A stretch of DNA of 20,935 nucleotides from Chrysochromulina parva (lineage: Eukaryota; Haptophyta; Prymnesiales; Chrysochromulinaceae). The notes below the pieces were generated by a model. That model worked only from the letters and a program-made list of their open reading frames with translations, was not told where the DNA came from and made no database searches. Numbering within the stretch: the first letter of the stretch is position 1; the number at the start of each line of letters is the position of its first letter. Position numbers and translations under genes: made by a program. The DNA is taken from the NCBI GenBank assembly GCA_002887195.1, contig PJAB01000774.1, positions 1-20,935 on the forward strand, in the 5' to 3' direction. Shown piece by piece: positions 7,485 to 16,052 of this stretch.

Positions 7485-9877
7485 AGTGGTGACGGTGGCA
7501 AATCTGGTGTTCCCTTAGGCTCAGCAGGCGGGTACAACGGCGACGGCGGCGGCGGACTCGGAAGCGGTGAGCAAGGAGGCGTATCCGGCCGTGGCGGCGG
7601 GAGTAAGGGCGGCAACGCGGGCGGCGGGATGTGAGGAGGAGGCAAGCGAGGCGGCGGCGGTGGCGGTGGCGGCGGTGTGGGTGGAGATGGCGGCGGTGGC
7701 TTCGATGGCGGCGGCAGTGGCAACGTTGGCGGCGGTGGTGGCCGTAGGGGCGCTGCTCGGCCTGGGAACGCCGCCATCATCGCCACGATGCGCGCAATGG
7801 GCGGCGGCGGCGGCGTCATTGTTCGGGGGTTGCAATCGGTGCAGTCGGTGCCGCGGCTGCAGATCAAATACTCTGATCCGGGTCCACCATCGTCGCACGA
7901 ACCATCTGAGGCGTAGTTGCACGTCTCCGTGCAGGTCTGTGCGCTGGTGAAGCCCACCATCACGGCAACTGGGGGCGGCAAGGCCGACGAGGGCGGCAAG
8001 TGCGCCAAGTGCGGCAAGGGCGGCGGGCGGTGCAGCAACGACGCCAATGAAGGTTTCGTCAAGCCAAAGGACAAAATCGCCATCACAACGACGAGCAGCA
8101 CGAGGCACACACCCAGCAGTGCGCCCAGCAGTGCCGAGAGCAGCCACTGCCAGCACGAGTGCTCGGAAACCAGGCGCTCTGGCTTGGCAAGGCAGACACC
8201 AGCGGCGCCACTCTCGAGGTCGAGGTCGCCACTCGGCGCTTGACTCTCGAGGTCTAGCAGCGACGTCTCGCTGGACGCCCGCCTGCTCCCAATCGAATCT
8301 AATCCTGCTCGTAATCGTGTGACGACTTCCACTGCGGATGAGGATGCTCTTGCCGCCGCATAGCTCGCCCGAAGGCTCTTCCAGGCCGAGCTCGCACGAC
8401 TTGTGAACTTCGCCGGCGCGGTGTCGCCGTCCTTGGACGAGTGCACCGCAACCACACCAAGGCAGGACGGGAGGTGGGGCACGTCCTCGTCGATCATGTA
8501 ATGAGCCTCGTTCATTCCAGCGTGCTCGACCACGTCCAGGCTAGGCCTCGCTTCCTCCTCCTCATCGCGCAGTCTCATGTCCAGGCTAGGCCTCGTCTGC
8601 TCCCCATCGACAAGCAGGCCAATAGAGCACCCGAGCGGTCGCGCATTCGGTGCAGCTCGCGCAGCATCGTTGCGGCGCACTTGCTGGCCACGGCGCATGG
8701 CTTGCAGCTTGGTCGCGGCGTTGGCCTTCTCACGATCACGCTGAGCGCGGTGATCAGCGGATGGACTCATTTTACCACTTCTCACGGCGTATGCTTGGGC
8801 CATCAACCTGACCGCCTGGAGCCTCTCAGCCTCAGCAGCCGCGACTGCTTCAGCCTTGGCTTCCACCTCCAAATGCTCCAATGCAACTCGCAGCCGCACC
8901 CTCTCAGCCTCAGCATCTGCGGCTGCTTCAGCCTCCAACCGTTTCAAGTCCAACCGTTCCGTATCAAGCCGTTCCAACGCCAGCCTCAGGCGCAACCTTT
9001 CCGCCTCAACCACTGCGGCCGCCTCAGCCGCCAACCGCTCATCCTCAGCCTTTTCCTCAGCAGCCAACCGCTCAGCCTCCGCCTTTTCCGCAGCAGTGCG
9101 CTCCGCCTCCGCCCTAATCGCCGCAAGCCGCTCTTTTTCCACCGCTGCGGCTGCCTCCGAAGCCAACCGCTCAGCCTCCGCGGGCAAAGGTGCGAGCCGA
9201 GGGAACATATGTGCTCGCTGCTCGCCTACCCACTCAATGCCTCGCGAAGTGTGTCTGAGCCGCTGCTGCACCAGTTCCGCCCCTGAAATCCCCGCCAATT
9301 CTGCCTCTGCCGCTGTCATCGACGGAGTGGCAGTGACGGCGGCCGCATCGATCGTAGCCGAGGAGGCAGGAGCAGCGGTGTACACGACTGCGCCATCGGA
9401 GAGAGTCGTCGTTACATGCACTTCGTGCAGCTGCGATTGAATTGTCAGGAATTGCAGCGTCTTAGGTTCCGGCACGCGCAGGCTCCCTAGGACGATGGTC
9501 GGGTTGCTCTCGGCATCGAAGAGCCACTGGCGCTGCACATCCATCGGCGTAAGCACAGGAGAGTCGACCAGGCCGTTAGTGGACACCCGCCCTGGCGATC
9601 CAGGGCGTGTGCTCAGGTCGGAGTCGCGGGGTTTTCCAGATGCTTGAGGTTGGCTGGTTGGTTCATCGTCCGAAGACTCGGTGCGATCGACTGAAGGCGG
9701 AGCTAATGAATTCAACCGCTTCTTCACGGCAAGCGCCTTCCCTCGTGCCATCCAGCGAGATAAACGTGAAAGCTGGACGCGGTCGCCGGCTGTACTGCTG
9801 GCCGACGCATCAGCTGCTTCGGTGGTCCGTTGCGACGTGTCCAGTGCTGCCAGCGAGGCCTTGCGGGCACGCGTCAT
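6920..9877 (-). CDS. Coiled-coil/IQ, transmembrane, LNR-like and polyproline surface protein (985 aa)
   Basis: Predicted order: a Ser/Thr-rich N-terminus (1-110); an Ala/Glu/Arg/Leu-rich coiled coil (about 232-366) of AEAERLAAE-type heptads; an IQ-like motif around 387-402 (TKLQAMRRGQQVRR); a Ser-rich stretch; a strong transmembrane helix (about 577-605); a cysteine module at 648-682 (core CNYASDGSCDDGGPGSEY, six Cys, LNR-like); a proline-rich region (688-858) including one run of about 20 Pro and PLPPSAPLPPST-type repeats; a second hydrophobic helix (865-887); and a Gly-rich tail. The topology suggests a calmodulin-binding cytoplasmic half and an extracellular extensin-like arm tying membrane to wall or scales (inference). 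Function is unknown and I do not recognise an orthologue. The start is the first ATG in frame. Confidence 0.68.
7426..7484. repeat. Uninterrupted (GGC) triplet run, about 20 units
   Basis: This is a pure GGC/GCC microsatellite of about 59 bp encoding the longest polyproline run of the surface protein. It sits within a wider impure GGC-rich tract of about 500 bp (7304-7816) that encodes the proline-rich region. Such tracts are prone to slippage and to assembly length error. Confidence 0.9.
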
Positions 9878-10398
9878 GCACAGTCGGTCTTTCCGGAGGG
9901 GGAGGAGGATTCATGTTGCATTGCGGCCTGTGTGAACCATGGTGTGAACGCACGCGCAAGCCCGGAAAAAGTCTCCGCGTACCGTTCCGGCGGGGGGAGC
10001 CGGTACGAAATTACCTAGACCAGACCCAGCGCAGGTGGAATCTCTAGAATAACCGAACCTTTGTATGCACGCGCACGACCAAGCCAACTCCGGGGCCCAC
10101 ACGGCGGCCTACTCAGAAGCCAAGCGGGTCTAGCGCGATGCCCCCGGCCGAACGCCCGAACCGAACCCGCACTACGCCGCAGTACCGCCGACCTCCAACC
10201 GCGGACCGAAGCGCGGAGGAGGGAACGAAGCGAGCGATGTCGGGGTAATGAACGCAACGCGCAACCCCGCAACGCAACATTAACGAACGTCATGCGTCAC
10301 AATTCCGAACTACTCTGATGGCAGCGCACCGCCTTGAGCCTACCCCTACGGAGCTACATAAATCACTTCTAGTTTTGTTTCCTCTCTCTCGACAGTAC
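9878..10398. other. Intergenic spacer with a possible repeat-family fragment
   Basis: This spacer is 5' of the polyproline gene and 3' of the gelsolin/EF-hand gene. I see no gene. At 9979-10006 there is a small inverted repeat (GTACCG and CGGTAC) enclosing CGGGGGGAGCCGG, a 13-mer that also occurs in the terminal repeats at 14 kb and 20.7 kb; it may be a decayed copy. Purine-rich and CG-rich stretches follow without tRNA box motifs. Confidence 0.4.
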
Positions 10399-12419
10399 CT
10401 ATCCTGCCCAGGCAAACAGCATGGGCAGTCCCTTCCTTGCGAGGATGAGCGCAGGCTCAAGAAACAGAAACCGCAGGAAACAGGAGATGGCCCACGCGTA
10501 GATGAGCTCGTAAGGATTGCCTGCTCCATCGTCACTCTCCTGCTGCTGGTGCTGGTGATGCTGCTGCTCGGGCTCAAAGAGCTGGCAGCCGTACAACAAG
10601 AAGAAGAAGCACGCTATCACGAACAGCGAGAGCGACAGAGTCCAGCTCAGCAGGATCTTCTTCACGGCGGCCCAGTCCTTGTTCCCCCACGAGTACGTGA
10701 GCGACGCCTTAAGTAGCCCCTCGTTGATGCTCTCATTCGATACGGCCCTCGGCGACGATTCGCCAGCAGAAAAGCGAGTCTCGCCGGGAACGGATGGAGA
10801 GTCAGAAAGCTGAACAGCGCTCGGCGACAAGTCGCCAGCAGAAAAGCAAGTCTCGCCGGGAGCGGATGGAGAATCAGACATTTGAACGGTAGAGCCGCGA
10901 GGATGCAAAGGAGATGGAGACGGGGGCGGCGATGCTGCCAGGGATACCCTGGTGCGGCTCAACGCAGCCACGGCGGCCTCAGCACGTGCCGCCTTTCTCA
11001 AGCTATTTTGGAGCCGAGCTCCGGGCCCTCGAGGCGTTCTCAGGCGATCGACCGTCTGCTCAACCTTGCGCTTCTGAGCACGTTCAGCCGCAGGCGCCGC
11101 CCTCGGCTGTTTCAGCTCCATCCTGGCCGCCTCCGACACTGCCGAGACTATAGCACCATCGAGCTCGTCGAATTCGATCTTGCCACCGCCGTTCGAGTCG
11201 AGCGTTGCGAAGACCTCATCGACGTCTTTGTGGGGAGCGTGGTATCCAAGCGCCGCGACCGCTGCGCGAAACTCAGTCTTGTCGATCGCTCCGTCACCAT
11301 CAGCATCCCATTCTTCGACGAATTCCTCTGCATTCATCAAGGCTGAGGCGAGATGAGGCGAGGCTAACAGCGAGCCCAGGTTGGTCATGATGCCGTTGAT
11401 TTCTGGTATTTTGAATCCGAGCTCGCTGGAATCGGAGTCGGGCTTGGAGTCACCCTTGACCTCGAGTTGTGCCCCATCGTCAGGTGCGTCGGGCACAAAG
11501 GATTCAACGATGGTACTGCTGACCTGCTGCTCGGCGGCGGCCTCTCGAGCGTCGGAGACGGTGACCTTGGGTCTCTTGGGGCACAGCCATCCCTTGAGGC
11601 GCATCCAGACAAACCAATACGGCCAGCAAAAGGTCAGCCACAGTCGGTTCTTGGGCACCCTGAGGAAAATGATCGGGTCAAAGACCCCCGCGAAGATTAC
11701 AGACGCCGGGATGCACATGGCGGCCACGACGCAGGCCGAGAAGAAGATGGCTGCCGGGTTGATGACAGCGGCGGGCACCGCCTCAACTGGAGGGTGCCCG
11801 ATGACGTGATCTACGGGTAGCGGCTCTGGCGCAGAGTACAAGAGGGACAGCATGACGAGCTCGAAGGCGAAGACGTTGGCCAGGATCATCACCGTCTGGG
11901 CGCGTGTGAAGCCCGGCGCGCCCAGTGTAAAGATGCCTGCAGTCAGCGAATGATTGTGTGTGCACGCGATGCACAGGCGCTTCCAAACCGAATCATCGTC
12001 CTCGTGACAGCGCTGGCTGAACAGTGGTACCTGCAAATCGACCCGTGTATTGGCCTGGTTTGGTGCTATCTTTGGTGATATGGCCAGTACTCGTGCCAGG
12101 GCAGGAATGGCGAAGTTGGCGGCCGGCGGCAAAGGGGCGGACTTCAGAGCATGCTGAAGCTCTCCCTCGAGATCAGAGATCCTAGTGCGGTTGCGCCGCC
12201 GCTCACTCATCAAGGTAGTCACCCTTTCCAAATCGTCTGATTCCATCAGCTCGTCGATGTCACGATCCAATTTGGCGTTCTCTGTCTTCAGCTTCTCGAT
12301 TTCCTTGGGATAGGACGCCATCTTCTCGTCGGTGACTACTCGATTCAATGCTGGAAGGAGAGACCTGGCTACACGTGCCGATGCTTTGTCGGGCGTATTG
12401 TCTGCATTGGCAACGCTCA

Positions 12420-12466
<47 letters not shown>

Positions 12467-13908
12467 TCCTCCGTGCGATCCAACACGGTTTCTGTCGCTG
12501 TTGTTGTCTCATTCTCCATGTCAGAAGCAACGGGTGGCGATGGCGGTGGCGAAGTGGAGGCTGACGCAAGCTTGATGGGTATCGCCGAGGTTGGCGGCGC
12601 ACGCCCTGCCCGTGCCGCTGCGGTCCTTGCCGCCGGTACCTTGGACACAAAGATACCCGCCTCGTGGGCTTTGATAAACTCGCCACGGTCGATGATCCCG
12701 TCGCCGTTGGCGTCGATCATGCGGAGGACCCGAGGCACGAGCGCGAGCTTCATCGTGCACTGACTTATGAGGTAGTCCCCGATCTCACTGATGGTGCGCG
12801 TGTCCGTGGCGCTCGTGCTGCTCAGGATTGCGTCGAAGACCGCGCCCGGATCGGGCGCGTCCTGTAGGTCCTCGGCGACGACCATCGACGTGCCGCCGAC
12901 ACTGCCGCCGCCGCCGCCACCACTGATGGTGCTGATGATGCTGGTGCTGGTGCTGGTGCTGCTACTACGAGTACTGTTGCTGCTCGCTGCTGCCGCAAAT
13001 GGCTCTCTGATCTTCTTCGACTCGAGACGCTTCATCGAGTCACTCTGCGGGGCCCACGTGTCCCAGTCCTTAAAGTTGGCTTTGAAGGTCGTTGGCTCTG
13101 AACCCTCCATGACCTTGAGCACCCGCGTCCCCTTGGGTCGTTCAGACTGCTCGGCGTACGCGACGCCGTTTGCGAGCCCACCACGCTTCTCCTTGGGCGT
13201 TGCCCCCTTCCCCACCCACACAAAGATCTCGGAGCCAGTGTCCAGGATGAAGACATCGTCAGTGACGAGCATTGAACGATCAAGCCTCTCGGCCGCCACC
13301 TCGGTGGTCTTCAGCTTGCCAGATGCATCACTCAACTTGATCAGTTTCGTCATACCGCCGCCTATCGCCTTGGTGAGGGCTGGTACTTTGTCAATGGCGC
13401 CGACGACGACGGCCGTGTTCGATGCAGGCGCAGCTTTCGCGGACACAGGCGTTGCGACACGCAACCGCCTGTTCGATGCAGGCGCAGCTTTTGCGGAAGC
13501 AGGCGTTGCGGCGCGCAACCGCCTTCGCAAGATCCAGCTCTGCTCAGGGGTAAGCAGGGCGAGCGTGTCGCGCACCTGGCGCCGATCACGGCGCACTGCG
13601 TTGCTGAGCAGCACGATGAGCATGCCCACCACAAAGAGGATGCAGTACCAGATGAGGCGCACCGAGTGCCATGATCTCACTGGGTCCAGCGCGCACTCGA
13701 GTGCATGCTTGTCAGTGGCGGGGTTGGCGGCAGAGAAGGTTGGAGCTGATTTGGTGGTAGTGGAGGTGGAGGCGATGGCGGCAAGTAACGTAGTGTGGAA
13801 GGTGGAGAGGAAGGTGATGAGGGAGGCCAGCAACTCCATCAGCGGCCGCAAGGGGGCGGGTGGCAGCGAGGGCGGCGAGGTGGCGTTCACGACTGCTTCC
13901 ATCCCCAC
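10399..13908 (-). CDS. Gelsolin repeat + EF-hand + multipass membrane protein with polycystin-1-like segment (1169 aa)
   Basis: Modules in order: a hydrophobic stretch (24-46) and a probable helix (83-103); an 18-residue tandem duplication (129-164); a gelsolin-like repeat (about 187-283, with DVFILDTGSEIFVWVGKGA); a canonical EF-hand loop 399-410; a run of 15 Thr (482-496); a coiled coil (about 533-590); two helices (about 671-691 and 718-746) preceded by HNHSL and GFTRAQTV, which resemble the first helices of polycystin-1 type proteins; an EF-hand pair (canonical loop 868-879; second loop 904-915 with Gly at position 5, probably weak); a 24-residue tandem duplication (1009-1056); and two final helices (1086-1107, 1133-1155). 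It could be a calcium-regulated, actin-linked membrane protein (inference). The polycystin pore helices are absent. ATG1 and ATG3 are equivalent start choices. Confidence 0.68.
10741..10884 (-). repeat. 72-bp in-frame tandem duplication
   Basis: Two 72-bp units encode 24-residue copies (1009-1032, 1033-1056) sharing LSDSPS-type starts, PGET and FSAG. They lie in the cytoplasmic linker before the last two membrane helices of the gelsolin/EF-hand protein. Confidence 0.85.
12421..12465 (-). repeat. (ACG)15 triplet run encoding 15 threonines
   Basis: Fifteen perfect CGT triplets on the + strand read as ACG on the - strand and give an uninterrupted Thr run at residues 482-496. Using a single codon throughout indicates a slippage-derived microsatellite rather than selected polythreonine. 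Confidence 0.9.
13417..13524 (-). repeat. 54-bp in-frame tandem duplication
   Basis: Units 13417-13470 and 13471-13524 differ at only a few positions and encode two 18-residue copies (RRLR, AT, SAKAAPASN) just after the first strong hydrophobic helix of the gelsolin/EF-hand protein. Confidence 0.88.
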
Positions 13909-13973
13909 TCCGTCCTCACGAGCGTGTGTATGGGAGGAAACAGTTTACCGGTACAGTATGGAAGTTGTTTCGT

Positions 13974-14243
13974 TACCGGTAAAAATACACCGGGGGAGCC
14001 GGGACACCTGGTGTGAATGTGAATGTGTGTCTGTGTGACTTCTAACACACAGGACTCTGAGCGGGCAGTAACAGTGCCGTAGCACCGGCTGTCGCGTCTG
14101 TCGTGTTAACGTTCACACACGGGACACGCGGACGCACAAAGGCACACGGACCGCACAGACGAACCTCACAACCATCCAAACCCACGAACAACGTTTCCTT
14201 ACCGGTACCGGTCCCGGCTCCCCCCGGTGTCTTTTTACCGGTA
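13974..14243. mobile_element. MITE-like element with about 32-bp terminal inverted repeats
   Basis: The left end 13974-14007 (TACCGGTAAAAATACACCGG, continuing GGGAGCCGGGACAC) is the reverse complement of the right end 14211-14243 (GTCCCGGCTCCCCCCGGTGT, continuing CTTTTTACCGGTA) with about two differences. The ends are about 270 bp apart with no coding capacity between them. The interior segment 14105-14196 recurs in reverse orientation at about 20658-20740. Small size, inverted ends, no ORF and multiple copies fit a non-autonomous DNA transposon. No clear target-site duplication can be read because the ends themselves are palindromic. Confidence 0.55.
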
Positions 14244-14280
14244 CCGGTAGCAGGAGTTTTTCATCTAAGTTGTACCGGTA

Positions 14281-14344
14281 AATTCCCGTGTCGCCCCGTG
14301 TGTGTCCCAACACCCCCGGCTCCCCCCGGTGTCTTTTTACCGTA
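14281..14344 (+). repeat. Partial copy of the TACCGGTA-ended element
   Basis: This segment carries CCGTGT and GTGTGTCCC runs followed by CCCGGCTCCCCCCGGTGTC and TTTTTACCGTA. It closely matches the end seen at 20715-20775, with a few extra bases before GGCTCC. It sits only 37 bp beyond the right end of the full element, as if ends were nested or duplicated. Confidence 0.65.
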
Positions 14345-14572
14345 ACCGGGGTCCCAACCAACGACCGGGGGTTCAACCAGGTTCACATCTTCACAAGGAC
14401 TTCTGTATTCCTACCGCACACACGCCTTAGCGGCGCCCCGCTTGCTGGCCTGTTGCCAGTAGTCATGTAAGCGCCCCCCCCCGGGGACGCGCCCGCATGA
14501 GCGCCGCTGTACTGTGTGGTCCTGTTTTAAATTCACACACAGATTCACACTTGTTCAGGTGCGGGCGTTGAC

Positions 14573-15717
14573 ATGGCATCTTTGCTCGTGGCGGCTGCAG
14601 CGCTGGCCCTCGTTGCTCGCACGCCGTGCATTCAGCAGCGCGGAACGCAGCTGGCGCTTCCAGTTCGAGCTATCTGCTTGTGCGCTCCTCAATGGGCCGA
14701 CGAGATCAGTGCAGAGCAGGCCGAAGACCTCACGGAGGAGGAGCAGGCACTGATGGCGATGTCTGACGATGAGCTGATCGCTCTCGCCGACGCCGCGGAC
14801 ACGGTCGAGCTCGAGGAGCCAGCGCCGCCACCCTATCAAGGACCCACGCCGGCACCTGGTGAGACGCTGCGCGGCGTCGTGTGCTCCATTGAGCTCCCAG
14901 AAGTCGGCCTCATACTTGAGGTGGCCGAGTCGCTGGCGAGCGGCGGCGACGGCCAAGCAGGCCTTGGGCTCTTCGTGCGGCTCGCAGAGGGCGTCGAGTC
15001 AGTCACACTGAATGAGGGTGTCGCCATGTGCGGCTACGCGCACGGCCAGATGATGGCGTCGCCCGATGAGCTTGGTGGCAAGACAGTCGGTTTCTGGCTG
15101 AAGACAGCGCTCACCAGCTTCTTCTTTGAGCGTGAGTTGCACACTGTCGCGAGCCTGCTCGCGACAGGCGCGGACGTCGAGGCCATTGCGGGCCATACCA
15201 TCGTGCGCGACGCCCACACGGGAGAGGTGCAAGCCATCGAAGCCGACCCCGAGTGGGCGGGCGCTCGATATTTCGTGCCCCACACAGATCAAGGCGCGCT
15301 GAGCATTATGAACATCGGCCAGTTCAGCAACGACCTCGCAATGCCGGGCGCATCCGTGAATGCGGCCGATGGCTATGGCACCGACTCGTCCGAGCGCAAC
15401 CTTGTCAGCTTTCGTAGGCGCTTTGAACCGTGCCCGGGTGCCCGTCCTTGACCCGCGTGCGAACCACCTCCGTTGTCTGGCGCTGGGCGCTCTCGCTCAC
15501 CGCGGCGTGTGTGAGTCTCGTTCCGTAGCTCGTTCTCGTTCAGCGCATGGAGCGCAACCCCGAACGGCCGAGCGAGCTGCGCCCGACGAGGCCCGTCTCG
15601 ACGCTCTCGCGGGACGTGACGTTTGTCAATACGGAGCCGATGGAGCTCGGGTGCGAGTATGGGATGCGGTATTGGAATGCGGCGTCGGTGAACGAGGAGG
15701 GTCAGGGTGATGGATGA
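14573..15717 (+). CDS. SET-like protein with N-terminal targeting leader, two exons (about 339 aa)
   Basis: Proposed join is 14573-15403 plus 15529-15717. Unspliced, the first frame ends at 15451 after an unrelated tail. Joined, it continues as NL|LVLVQRMERNPERP and ends in GCEYGMRYW. SET-type landmarks are a GLGLF turn (130-134), NIGQFSND (247-254) in the place of the SAM-binding Asn-His motif, and the GCEYGMRYW end (318-326) in the place of the final catalytic Tyr. His is replaced, so methyltransferase activity is uncertain. The first 15-20 residues are hydrophobic (LLVAAAALALVA), followed by a basic stretch: a signal peptide, possibly the first part of a bipartite plastid leader. An acidic segment (43-83) follows. 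The substrate is unknown. Confidence 0.5.
15404..15528 (+). other. Predicted intron (125 bp) of the SET-like gene
   Basis: It starts GTCAGC and ends CCGTAG, and both junctions are in phase 0. Removing it bypasses the in-frame TGA at 15449 and joins two stretches that read as one domain. An alternative acceptor is the CAG ending at 15543, five codons further on and also in frame. The donor is not a strong consensus, so the exact 5' junction is the weaker end. Confidence 0.5.
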
Positions 15718-16052
15718 TGTCTCTGCCGTTTGCGGTTCCAAAATGGTGAAAAACAGACGGAATTGACCTACAACTTTTGTCTTTTCGCAACGCAAGAAAA
15801 CGCAAGTCCAATCTCCCGAAAAGAGTGTTTAGACTGTACGGTAGTGCATAGTGCTGGCACGTTCGTCGGGACGTGGCTGGGGTCGGTGGCGTGTGTCGAT
15901 TCAACTGACCTTTTTGCAAGCGACACCACGCGGCGCGCAAGCGCGCAAGCGCAACGCGACCGCCGCGCCAGTCTGAAGTATGTGAATACCGTAGTTATAG
16001 TACCGGTAGCTGGCCGGTGCGCGCTCGCGTGTGTTGGTTCAACTGAAAGTTC
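15718..16052. other. Spacer with short direct repeats
   Basis: This 335-bp spacer lies between the SET-like gene and the glycosyltransferase-like gene. GTGTGTCGATTCAACTGA at 15891-15908 recurs at 16029-16046 with two changes, and the CTGACCTTTTT that follows the first copy recurs inside the next ORF. GCGCAAGC repeats occur near 15933-15952. No gene or RNA signal was found. Confidence 0.45.

Larger units (their letters stand above)
13909..14572. promoter_or_regulatory. Divergent 5' spacer occupied by TACCGGTA repeats
   Basis: This spacer separates the starts of the gelsolin/EF-hand gene (-) and the SET-like gene (+), so it should contain both promoters. About half of it is repeat DNA (13974-14344). 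Several TACCGGTA palindromes lie outside the long repeats, for example TTACCGGTAC near 13944 and TACCGGTA at 14273. The part from 14345 to 14572 is unique sequence with a C run near 14473 and no recognisable gene. Confidence 0.5.

Noticed and set aside
7304..7816. GGC-rich tract as a CpG-island promoter or CRISPR-like array
   Set aside because: There are no spacer-repeat units. The tract is continuous triplet-type coding sequence for a proline-rich region.
7327..7950. Poly-Ala/Gly ORFs on the + strand over the GGC tract
   Set aside because: They are read-throughs of the triplet repeat. The - strand frame continues into a transmembrane helix and a six-Cys module.
10060..10300. Possible tRNA or other RNA gene in the 9.9-10.4 kb spacer
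   Set aside because: No A-box/B-box pair and no cloverleaf-compatible arms could be found by eye.
12791..14038. 415-codon + strand ORF opposite the gelsolin/EF-hand gene
   Set aside because: It mirrors the - strand coding frame, has no motif, and ends inside the repeat element. The gelsolin and EF-hand motifs support the - strand.
15373..15795. 140-codon - strand ORF across the SET-like gene's intron and second exon
   Set aside because: It has no motifs, and the + strand second exon gives a coherent continuation of the upstream domain.
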